Assembly: GCA_015039365.1 (NCBI GenBank)
Contig: WION01000224.1
Location: 1 to 64,000, forward strand
Direction: 5' to 3'
Source of the DNA: Amanita rubescens
Taxonomy: Eukaryota; Basidiomycota; Agaricomycetes; Agaricales; Amanitaceae
Length of the DNA stretch: 64,000 nt
The notes below the pieces were generated by a model. The model saw only the letters and a list, made by a program, of their open reading frames with translations, ran no database searches and was not told the origin of the DNA. How positions within the stretch are numbered: position 1 is the stretch's first letter; every line of letters starts with the position of its first letter. Of the stretch, positions 32,040 through 41,724 are shown in pieces. The position numbers and the translations under genes are program-made.

Positions 32040-33700
32040 GAGACGCAGAGGAAGAAAAATGTCGCCTGTGCGAAATTTCCAATTAGCGGCGCCGCAGAAA
32101 CGGACCTAACTCTCAAAAACCGGACTTTGAAGCGAACTTTGAAGTTCGTAGTCTGAGATGGATTAGGCTCAACGTATCTCATAGCACTCGACAGTGTGGG
32201 TCGGTTACAAGGGCGCGTCGGAAACCGTCTTCCAATATTGCCTTTCCAGAGCCAGGCGTGCCCAAGTAGGACGACGTCTGCAAAGTGTCGAGCAAGTAAA
32301 TTGTCATTTCGTATCCGATAAGCTTCGTTCCCACTTCCATTACAATTCCAAACCACGCCAAGGTTTGCTTCTCGCTACGAGCAAGAGCTTTTTTGACATC
32401 TTAGTTTCGATGTAGAGATTCCATAAAGCGGCCAAGGAGCGACAGTTGGTTGACAAGAATACTCCGGTTAATGGAATCGGTTAGCTGGTAGTCCCTTGAC
32501 GGTCAGCAGTAACGTCATTTTCGTAATTTGTGGCTATGCTGGAGAGTCCACGTTACTTTCAATTGATTTTTAAGCTTTGCGCTGCGAGCGGCGGACTTGC
32601 ACCATGAGAATTTGTCGAATGAATTGAAGGGTCCGCGAGATAAAGCCAGTTGTGATTGATAACAAGTCCGCTTTGAACTAGAAGTTCAAATTGCGGCTTC
32701 CACCGGTATTGAACTTTGCGTCTCCTTGGAGTCTTGACGTGCAATCAGATTTATTTGACTGCTTCGCCCTCAAAGTGGGTCGTTATTCTCGGGGACAGCA
32801 AGCAAGCAAGTCTCGGTGATCGAGTTGAGGAATTAATGACTCGCGACGAGCTCGGGTTACCACCACACAACACCGACGGCCTTTCATCTAAGCGAATCAA
32901 TCGGGGCGAAATAGAGCCAAAAACACGTCTTACAACATGACTCGATCACTCAATCGGAAGCTTTATTGGATAGTATCATCATGTTTAGCCGAAAATGTAC
33001 TGTCCGTTGGACTGAAGACGGGCGAGGCGGAAGCATAGTGACACTGACGACGCATATGCTGGGCAGGGTTAGTCGAACAGCACCCTTGCGGCATGCGATT
33101 AACTTGCACCTGATAATCACAGCCGAAAATTCCGTAACGTGAGTTATTGACGAATCGTAACAGATCTTGGACTGTTCAGGCGCGGATTCTCTAACTACGG
33201 TATTATATTAACAGATAATGATCAGGCAAGCACGTAAGACGCACTGTCTATGCGCGCCCTCATAAAGGTTGACTGACGATACGCTCTCCTGCCGTGGCGG
33301 AGAAGGCTAGACTAGCTAGAAGCACGACGTTAAAATTATCAAGTACCAATGTAAGCGATGGACGGTGTAATGCCCATGCTGATGAGACGACAACTAACCA
33401 GGAAAAAGGCTCCCATGTGCCAAGGCGATTGAATCGAGCGCAATAACTACCCATCCGCCGCCCAGCTCTGGCTAACAAAGAATCTGAACCTAACACTTGA
33501 GACAGAAAACCGTGTAATGTGAAGTATGACTGGCGTTCTGCGAAATCACATAGCCAATAGGGCGTTCATTATTCCTTCACATTGATCAGATACTCGTAGC
33601 AACGGACAACAGAACGGCTGAATAATGGCAATACAGACTCAGAAATTTACAAAAGAAATTGTCGGTAAGTACAGGAAAGAACTCACATAGGGCTCGACGC
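32040..33700. other. Gene-poor stretch of about 1.6 kb
   Basis: Only weak frames were found. A minus frame at 32179-32361 contains LGTPGSGKAIL, which looks P-loop-like but lacks any following domain. A plus frame at 32716-32940 has no homology I can see. No repeats or RNA genes were recognised. Confidence 0.4.
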
Positions 33701-33703
33701 AGG

Positions 33704-34889
33704 TCATGTCGCGCCATCACCAAAATACTCATCAACCAATGCCTTTTTCCGTAACTCCAGTAGTATTGACTCCATCTCTTGCCTTGTTGGCAGCTTGGGA
33801 GGCACGACATGTTCTGGTGTCAGGAATGGTATATATGCGGCTGTGGCTCTAGCATGCGCCAGCACTGAATCTTTTTCGAGCGCCAAGGAAGGTGCTGAAA
33901 TAACGGTCCCATCAACCTTGGCACGTTTTGCCTCGTCTCCATCGACAGGCATGTCAGCCTCGTCATCCTCCGAAGACTTCCGTTTGGTGTTTAAATTAAC
34001 GGAGCCTGTATTTGGTTCGCCATTGGGCAGGTTAGCTTCACTTCCAGGGCGTAATAGCTGCGTTGGATCATTGGGAGTAAAATGAAGTATCGCTGTCAGA
34101 TTCGAATGCGCTTCATCCCAATCTGGAAAGCCAGTGAGCCTCATGAGATTCACAAATAGTCATAATAATGGCTCACCCTCATCTTCCGCCTCTTGCTCAA
34201 ACTGAAGCAGTTTTCCGTCGTTTTCGTCGAGATCGCCATAATAGGCTGGACCTTGGTTCATAAACTTTTTGTAAAATGCCAAAGCTTGGTTTTCTTCTTC
34301 TTCCTCTTTTTTCCTACCCTCGAACAATTCACGCACGCCCGGTAGGTCTTTAGCCCGTCCGAAATACCTGGGCGATACAGGCGCTCAATTTTTGAAACCA
34401 TAGACTTGGTGTATGGACTTACTTGTATCCCTTTGTCCCCGGCACCTCTTTACCGTCCGCATCCAGCATTGCTACGTTTCTTCTATAATTTGCACCACCC
34501 AACGCAACAATCTGATTCTCCCAGTGTCTCTTCTCTCGTAAAAGCTTGTTAATTTCGTCGTTCAAATCTCGAACTTCATAATCAGTCAGACCAGCTGTCA
34601 AACGAAGTTAGTTCCACACAAACACGGAGAAGGTGATATAGACAAACAGTCCTGAATTTTGGAAACCTTTCGACTTATTTCTCTTAGAATCTCCCCTCTC
34701 CATCGCTCGCATTCGCGTAAACTCTTGCATGCGCTGGCCATGCGTGGCCGGCGGTCTGCTCGAGTACCAAGACCCAGTTCTGCAGCCTGGGCTTCGCGAA
34801 AACGGTAGAGCATAGATTGCGCCTTTTCCTCATTTCGAGCCTGGAAAAATGTCAGTTTAATGGCGCAAGAAAACTAATAGATTCACCAT
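33704..34889 (-). CDS. ISY1: ISY1, pre-mRNA splicing factor
   Basis: The start ATG (34889-34887) is the entire coding part of exon 1. A GTGAATC donor follows at once, and the next exon starts at 34840 with ARNEEKAQSMLYRFREAQ, the invariant ISY1 N-terminus. Later exons give CKSLRECERWRGEILREISR, LTDYEVRDLNDEINKLLREK, HWENQIVALGGANY and GYKYFGRAKDLPGVREL-like sequence, then a long acidic and low-complexity C-terminal part ending at 33704. Family: NineTeen-complex-associated spliceosome component, acting at the catalytic steps and on splicing fidelity. The gene is divergent to the methyltransferase gene with 111 bp between starts. Confidence 0.96.
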
Positions 34890-35000
34890 TTCGGAGCGAG
34901 TGGTAACGGTAGTGCACTAAAGAGAAGCTGTTGCAAAATAGAGACAAACTCAGGATCTGATCTTAGTCATCATGATCCGAAGTCCGAGCCGACCACGACC
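34890..35000. promoter_or_regulatory. 111-bp divergent promoter between ISY1 and the methyltransferase gene
   Basis: Both start codons lie within 111 bp of each other on opposite strands, so the interval must hold both core promoters. It has no TATA box that I can see. Confidence 0.45.
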
Positions 35001-36790
35001 ATGCCGCTAGACAAGAACGATCTAGAGGAAGGTGTGTATTCTGATATAAAATGTGCAATATATGATGTCTAAAATGCTGACATCAGAGCGCAAGCACTTC
35101 CATCAAGTCATTACCACATTCCAGAACTACGCCCGCCATTCGGCGAGTGGTCATGTTCAAAACTCGTGATTCAAGAGCTGACGCTGGATATCAGATATCC
35201 ACCAACAACAGAAGGCGTAGAGATGTCTTCAGGCTTCCTAGAACCGATCAAGAACTCCTTGAGAGTCTTGGGTACAAGAAGAAAGTTGACGATGTTGATA
35301 AGGCCATCCTAGTCAACGCGCAATTCATCACCCAAATAGTCGAAAATCCTGAGATTTTCGGACCCGAGCTGGGAGGAGATGTGATGGAAACTGAGATGAT
35401 GCAAGCGGACGAAGGCCAGGCTGGAGAGAACCCCGCAGGTTGGTGCGTTGCCATATCGACAACGGGCGCTTATGATCATCAAAGGCAATTCTCGGGTCCA
35501 TCCCAACTCGCATTCTCACAGTCATGAATCTGGACATCGACATACACGCAGTATCGATAAAAGTTCCGGATTCAAGCCATCGGAAAACGACATGGATAAA
35601 CTCAGAAGCACCCTAAAGCAGTTTGTGAGAGACTGGAGCGCTGAAGTAAGTTTACCACAGTTAGGCGAGCATTACTCCCTACCCAGATCTACGTGAGGGA
35701 GAACAAGAAAGAGAAGCGTGTTACAAACCAATGAAAGAAGCGTTACTTCAATATTACTCGCACATTCCGGAATCAAAGAGGTAACACTTTGCGTTGATGT
35801 GTCCATGTGAATGAAAAAACTGTCTGTTAGGGGAGAGTTGCGAGTGTTGGTGCCAGGTGCCGGGCTAGGGCGCCTTGCCTGGGACATCGCGCATCTTGGT
35901 GAGCATACTCGACTGGACAAGTCCCGTATTTTATCTTAATAGGTTAACAGGCTTTTCTTGCCAAGGGAATGAATTCTCGCATTATATGCTTCTGAGTTCC
36001 TTTTTCCTTCTAAACAGGTCAGTTTATCCCAATCAATACAATGAATAACTGAACAAACATCCAAGATGATGCAGAACAAACCAAATAAAAAAGCATACGA
36101 TCTATCCCTATGTTCACACTTTTTCGAATGTACCGAATTACGACGCGATGCTTCGCCCAATCAAGATACCAGACGTTTTGCCATCAGATATCCCTCCAAC
36201 CGCTAACTTCTCGCTAGTCGCTGGTTAGTCACACCCCGCACTTTTGAACAATGCATGAAGAAAATTACAGGCGATTTTGAGGAGGTGTACGGAGGTGATC
36301 CAGGTCCCCACGAGCCGCAGGCTGGGCATTGGGATGCCATCCTAACGTGCTTCTTCATTGATACGGTCGGTCGGATATCTTTCAGTCTGATTACTTTTAT
36401 CTCATGCCATTGTAGGCTAAGAACATCGTAAATTATCTCCGTATAATACACAAGATCCTAGCCCCCGGTGGGGTGTGGATTAATCTAGGTTCGGAATAAT
36501 TCAATAGTTTTTTAAAGACTAAATCGGTTCTTTAGGGCCCTTGCTATGGCATTGGGAGAATAGCGATACGAATGATCCATCCATCGAGTTGACGTTAGAA
36601 GAGGTAAAGGCATTGGCACGCAAAATCGGTTTTGAACTATCAGTACGTTTCCATCACCCACCTTGGACTCCTCTCATCATAGACGCACCAGAATGAGCGT
36701 ATTATTGACACTACATACACCAACAACGCTCAATCAATGATGGGATATACATACCAGGCTGCATTTTGGATAGCAACGAAAACTGCATGA
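35001..36790 (+). CDS. N2227-like methyltransferase (carnosine N-methyltransferase family)
   Basis: A multi-exon gene from the ATG at 35001 (MPLDKNDLEE) to the TGA at 36788-36790. Blocks in order are KHFHQVITTFQNYARHS; MDKLRSTLKQFVRDWSAE; RCYKPMKEALLQYY; the SAM-binding motif LRVLVPGAGLGRLAWDIA; FSCQGNEFSHYMLLSSFFLL; AGHWDAILTCFFIDT; NIVNYLRIIHKILAPGGVWI; and a Tyr/Met-rich C-terminus with NNAQSMMGYTYQAAFW. These match CARNMT1 and yeast YNL092W along the whole length. The human enzyme methylates carnosine to anserine and also has histidine-in-protein targets; the fungal substrate is not established from sequence. At least seven introns. One small splice near 35146-35186 is uncertain. Confidence 0.93.
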
Positions 36791-36799
36791 AAACGGGAT

Positions 36800-37618
36800 A
36801 GCAGAGAGCTCAGGTAGTCTGCCATTGACCATTGGTGAAAACGGAATGTCAAGACGGTGAAAAATCCAGAAGTTGCATTATCAGGGCCTGAGCCGCCGAT
36901 ACCAACTTGTCTTGTTCCCTACAATACTCGAAATAAAAAATTCAATCTTCGAGCCAGAAATAAAAATACATGACTGGCGGGGCAGATTTTTTTTTTTTCG
37001 AACGACAAGAAATGCCAAAGCCCTGTTGCTGGGGCGCCAGCAGCTTGGTTACTTACCATGACGATCCTGATCCATCGTCATCATGTTTCTGCCGGAGTCC
37101 GATCCTGAAACTTTTGATGGATTCAATCGCCATTGGTCAAGCATCTGAGTTTGAATGCATTCCACGCGCCCAAAATCGGGCGTCCAACGCTCAATCATCA
37201 GCATATAAGGTCTCTAGACGACCCACAGATAGCTGGAACCTTATCTACACGTTCCCAGAGAGCTGCTGGGTGCGAGCTCACGCTGTCGCGCGTAGTTTTT
37301 TGAAATAGGTATTATGACCGTTCTAGCCGCGGTTTCGAGTTCACCCCTGTTTCTATGTTTCCATTCGACGCTCTAGTCTAGTGCGGTGCATGATTTCGCT
37401 TGATAAAGCCCTGGACGGCTCATTTCTTGTCGTCCCAGTTCTCAGTGGAACAAGGCTTCAGAACAAAGGTTTCCAGGCTGGTCCTCGGAAAACACACACG
37501 GTGAGTAGTACTAGTTTCCTTTTAGTTTGTATACTCTAACGCAAAAGGCTTCGGAACAATCATCCAGGCAGGTCTTCGAAAAACACGCAACTCTTTCCAT
37601 TACTGCTCAGCCTTAGTC
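36800..37618. other. Intergenic with a diverged ~45-bp direct repeat
   Basis: No gene seen. The sequence at about 37445-37490 (GGCTTCAGAACAAAGG, CCAGGCTGGTCCTCGGAAAA) recurs in diverged form at 37548-37590, just upstream of the small secreted gene. A plus frame through a poly-T at 36990 is not supported. Confidence 0.45.
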
Positions 37619-38140
37619 ATGCGTTCATTCCGTGCCGCAGTATTGATCCTTTACGTGACTTTTGCGTGTGCTCTAGCTATCGAAAAAAGAGGCTCGGAGG
37701 TCAGATCAAGTCTTTTTGCGCGGGATATAATCAGTAACTTACCTTCACGTTTAAAAGCATGGAGACTCAAAGGACAGTTCAACCCCCCCGTCGCTTTCGG
37801 CAGCATCTTCAGAGGTCGGATAAAACCTTTTCGCGCAAGGTATAATCAGCACTTACATTCACATCGAACAGCACGGCTCAGATACTACCGGTCCGGTCAC
37901 ACCTCCTCCCCCGGGATCTGAAAGGGTAAGTTGGGTCGGGTCTTTTTTGCACAGGATATAATTAGTAATTTGTTTACACCAAAGGTTCGGAATTACCACC
38001 AACAAATGGGGGGTTTTCATGGTGCATTTGTACCAGCAGCTTACAAAGGGCCGGAGATGCGGCCACTATTACCTTTATCAAACGTAGGGACAACTCCTCG
38101 CGCGAAAAATGGCCAACTTATGTTGCTTAGTTCAACTTAA
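37619..38140 (+). CDS. Small secreted Ser/Pro/Thr-rich protein with three near-identical introns
   Basis: The ATG at 37619 starts a signal peptide, MRSFRAAVLILYVTFACALA, followed by IEKRGSE (a possible Kex2 KR site). Exons 37619-37699, 37758-37814, 37872-37925 and 37985-38140 are all in phase 0 and give 115 aa. Exons 2 and 3 encode similar units, HGDSKDSSTPPSLSAASSE and HGSDTTGPVTPPPPGSER. The three introns (58, 57 and 59 bp) are alike over most of their length. The last exon (NYHQQMGGFHGAFVPAAYKG) has no known domain. The unspliced frame is also open for 100 codons, so splicing needs RNA evidence, but the aligned exon pattern favours it. Effector-like in style; function unknown. Confidence 0.55.
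37700..37984 (+). repeat. Three copies of an intron-like ~58-bp element
   Basis: Copies are at 37700-37757, 37815-37871 and 37926-37984. Each starts with GT, contains a CTTTTT(T)GCGC-like block and GGATATAATCAGTAA, then CTTAC.TTCAC in the first two, and ends with AAG or CAG. They lie exactly at exon-compatible boundaries. This is what a tandem exon-intron duplication or an introner-like insertion would leave. Confidence 0.75.
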
Positions 38141-38149
38141 AGCTCCCAG

Positions 38150-38680
38150 AAAATGGTAAGCTCACCCTCAGACGCGTGCCGATCACGAAATGAAAGCCAG
38201 TACTTCCAGCTCAGAACAAGCTACAAGAAGCACGAGCGGCAACACTGAGGGGCCAGGTGACCACTGGGAATGGTAAAGTTTTGACGGGCAGGATAGCAAA
38301 ACGGGTATGTGGTTGCATTCGAGATATTAACTAAGCTTGCTATGGCTACATTCAGCCCAAGGTAAAGGGACCGAAGGGAAGCACGGCAGGTCCAGAGATA
38401 TAACTAGTTTCGATCTTTGGAGCATTCTGTTGCGTTTCTAAAGATCTGCTAGGCCTTCAGGGGGTGGATGTATTTGGTCTTTTGACGCATCTTTGTATTA
38501 CGAATAGCAGGAACACTCTGCGGTGGCTAGTTGACTACGGAACGGTATGCGGATCTCTTGGGCGATGAACAATCGAGTCGATTGTTCGTAACGTGCTCGC
38601 ATCGTTAATGCACCCAGGCTGCCTGTCCAACAGACACATTACATCGTATTTACCCCAGAGGCACGCCGCACGAGATGATC
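38150..38680. other. Gene-poor stretch
   Basis: Possible further exons of the small secreted gene cannot be supported. No repeat or RNA gene seen. Confidence 0.4.
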
Positions 38681-38683
38681 AAA

Positions 38684-38945
38684 TCAGACATGATCGATAA
38701 TTGCCCGCCACGCATATAGCGCCTCGAGATATTTCATTTCCTCAGGGGTGAGTCTAACGTGAACCGATCCTTCAAGAATGTAAAAAATTAAAAACAGTCA
38801 TCGAAACGATTTATCCACAAGTGACTCACAGATGTCGATCCGATGATAGGAGCCGTCACTGGTTCCTCGGCCATGATCCACGTCAACGATACTTGTGCCC
38901 TGTAGGTCAGTGCATCCCATGACAATTGCCCTGCGGAACGCGTTT
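38684..38945 (-). pseudogene. Truncated aldo-keto reductase, C-terminal remnant
   Basis: On the minus strand an exon begins after CCGCAG near 38938 and reads QLSWDALTYRAQVSLTWIMA, then EEPVTAPIIGSTS. A GTGAGT intron is followed by GSVHVRLTPEEMKYLEALY and a stop at 38684-38686. This is the last ~60 residues of the aldo-keto reductase fold, including the PIIGSTS segment next to the NADPH phosphate. The catalytic Asp-Tyr-Lys-His part is missing. Upstream at 38945-39040 is unrelated GC-rich sequence and then a plus-strand gene, so the 5' part has been lost. Confidence 0.75.
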
Positions 38946-39075
38946 AAAGTATAGCGATCGGACGGCCCGGCCCGGACGGCGAATTAACGTTAAAGAGCAC
39001 GTGATGTAACACGTCGCGCGACGCGTGGTTTAATTACGCTTCGTGACTTCCTTTTCTTATCTTCAAACCACCACG

Positions 39076-41580
39076 ATGCCACAGTCTAATCGCTCAAAGT
39101 TTGGGGTCTCGGATGCCCTCGTTATTTCCGTTCTTCTCCACGCCCATTACAACTTCAAATCCTCGTCCATCAAAGATCTCGAGAAAGACGAAACCGCTCT
39201 CGCTTTCTGGAACGATAAAAAGACCATCAAGCGCGATATCTATCGCTTCTGGCCTCGCGATCCTAATGGCGACGATATCCTTCCCGGTAACAGCTTCATT
39301 GGAAAAATGACTTCGAACGAGATCCAATTCTGGGGAGCTACGCTTTGGGACTTCTTCTGGACTAATCGAATACCTAAAGTGCCGAATCTGCGTACGGGGT
39401 CTACTAGCAGCAAGCTCTCAAAATGGATGATCGAGCACAATGAAACTCAACATGCTGCTCCTGAATTAGGGTGGGCAAAAGATGAGGCTGATCCTCATCA
39501 GATCTTTCCTTATCCTGTCGCGCATGTCATCGAAGCGCAGGAAATGCGCATTCGTCTTGGACTTTGTGGCAAATCGATGCCGTGCGGCGCAGGTAAGGTC
39601 AAAGATCAAGAAACGAGCGACGACAAAGAACAAGGTAGCGACAGCGAGGCTTCAGATCAGGAAATGGCAGTTGATGAAGGTGACAACGAGGACAACAGGA
39701 GCGACGGAGAAGAAGATCAAGGTAGCGACAAGGAGGCTTCCAATCAAGGGTCATCTGAAATGGCAGTTGATAAACCAGACGACGATGAAGTGAACAAAGA
39801 AGAGAGCGACAAAAAGGAAGAGGAAGATAGCGACAAGGAGGCCTCAGATCAAGGGGCGCCCGAAATGACAGTTGATAATTCAGATGGTGAACGCGATAAC
39901 AAAGGCGAGCAGAGCGATGAAAAAGAAGATCGACGTGGAGATGGTGAAGCTAGTGAAGAACCATCTCGCGGATCCGATAAGGAAGATCGGGAACCTGTTA
40001 TGGTTCGTCCCGCTTTGTCCGATTTTCAAGTTGTCGCCTACTGATTTCTGCGAATGTCGTCAGTTCGAAGATTATCCTGCGCCTTGGCCTCTTATCCCTT
40101 TTAGCTACGAGGCTCCCAAGATTGAACAACGCATACCTCTTCACATGCTACCGAAACGTCTGGTCGTCCACGATCCATGGGGTCTCCTCTCAGATCCTTA
40201 TCAAAGCTATTCGGAAGCTGATCGTGACTGGACTGTGACCGAGGACAAGACGTATGTCTATAACTTATCGTTGAGTCCTATAGGCAAGACGCGCGTAGAA
40301 GAGGAACTGGCAGCTCTCAAAGAGACGAAGGAGAAAGAACGCGTACTGGAAAAATCAAAGCAAAAGGGTGCGCCCAAGGGTCAATTTCCCGACGGGCACG
40401 ACGGGATGTTGCTCTGCCCCAGTACGACTACTCCTGGTCCTGCCGAGCCACCTATTATTGCTGTTTTTCCGGTTGCTCCTGATCTTAAACCAATCGAAGA
40501 AGCGCATCTTTACATCACACCGAACAAAATCGCCGGCGAAGGCAACCATTCACTCGTATTGCATGCAGAATGGGAAGTTCCCAGATCTTTACTAGTTCCC
40601 GACATGTTGTGCAACGAATGCCTTCTCGAGGATGTGCAAAAGACTATAATCGAATGCGACGGTGAAGACGGATCGCGCAAACTTCCCAAGTTTAAGGAAA
40701 AATCAGGCCGCTGGAAGGCCGTCGAGTATTGTAAACCCGAAGTCGCCCTGGACATTGATTCGCCTTGTTCTGCCGTTAATGAATCATACCTCCATGACCT
40801 GGGCTCTCGCAGGACGGTATTCGAGTACGAGGGTCCTGTCCGACATATCTTGACGAACGTCAAATGGCAGAGCGCCGATAAAGGGCCCTATTGCTCTCAC
40901 TTCCTGAAGCGCGTTCACATGGATCAGAAAGACAAGTTAAACGATGACCGTTTTCTTCGCCCTCATCCGCCTACCACCAAAGTCTCTCTCATCGCAAAGT
41001 TGTCTACAGGCGACAATCATCTTGGTATCGAAGCAAGGAACTACGAAAAGTTCCCACAACACTTTTTTGAACACTGGAATGGGTACAACGTCGTCGACCC
41101 TATGCATAAACCCGTTCCTGTGAACGCGGTCGTTCCTCAGTATTACGGATATTACTTGCCAGAAAAGGATAAACGCATGAGTCCTATCCTGTTGATGGAG
41201 GGTTGCGGGCGACAGATAAACATAGATGACTTATGTATGGACGATAGGTAAGTCTTCTACCAGTGCCACTCGTTCGCCACTCGCTTCAACCGACGCCCCG
41301 CAGGAATGAATGCTCAGCGTTGTTTTACAAGTTCCACCACGCGGGTTTCTTGCACGAGTCTGCGTATCCCCGGAATGTGCTATACCAAAAGGGGCCGCTT
41401 AATCGGCCGCGGTATCAGCGAGGAACTGGCCAATATATGGAAGACGGGAGAAAGTACATGTTTCGGTTGATTGACTTTGGTCGGTCCCGAAAGTTTGAGG
41501 ATGGGTTGGAAAGGGCGTCGGAGGAGTCGACTGTGGCGAAACTTTTCAAGATATTCCACTTCGCTGAATTCGATTTGTAA
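39076..41580 (+). CDS. Basidiomycete kinase-like protein (FunK1-like) with acidic repeat insert
   Basis: The likely start is 39076 (MPQSNRSKFGVSDALVISVL); an in-frame ATG at 39043 is an alternative. Introns at 40003-40063 (CTGAT branch) and 41248-41303 keep the frame. After an N-terminal conserved region there is an acidic insert (about residues 180-310) with three repeats around SDKEASDQG and EMAVD. The C-terminal part is kinase-like: CGRQINIDDLC (hinge/alphaD side), GFLHESAYPRNVLYQ at the catalytic-loop position, and FRLIDFGRSRKF at the DFG position. The canonical HRD Asp is not seen in the catalytic loop. Kinase-like proteins of this style are expanded in Agaricomycetes; their substrates are unknown. 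Probably intact, possibly a pseudokinase. Confidence 0.75.
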
Positions 41581-41724
41581 ACGTGTTTTTGTAATTCTAA
41601 AAGTAGCAATTCGCGGTCACGTGAAGTTTGAACTCGGGGGCGGAAAGGTCATTGTGCTTTTGATACGGCCGACGCGCTACCCAAATACTCTTCTCTTCTT
41701 CCGTTTTCCCTTCCTTCTTTTCCA

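Noticed and set aside
32179..32361. LGTPGSGKAIL as a P-loop ATPase
   Set aside because: No Walker B or further domain follows, and the frame ends within 20 residues.
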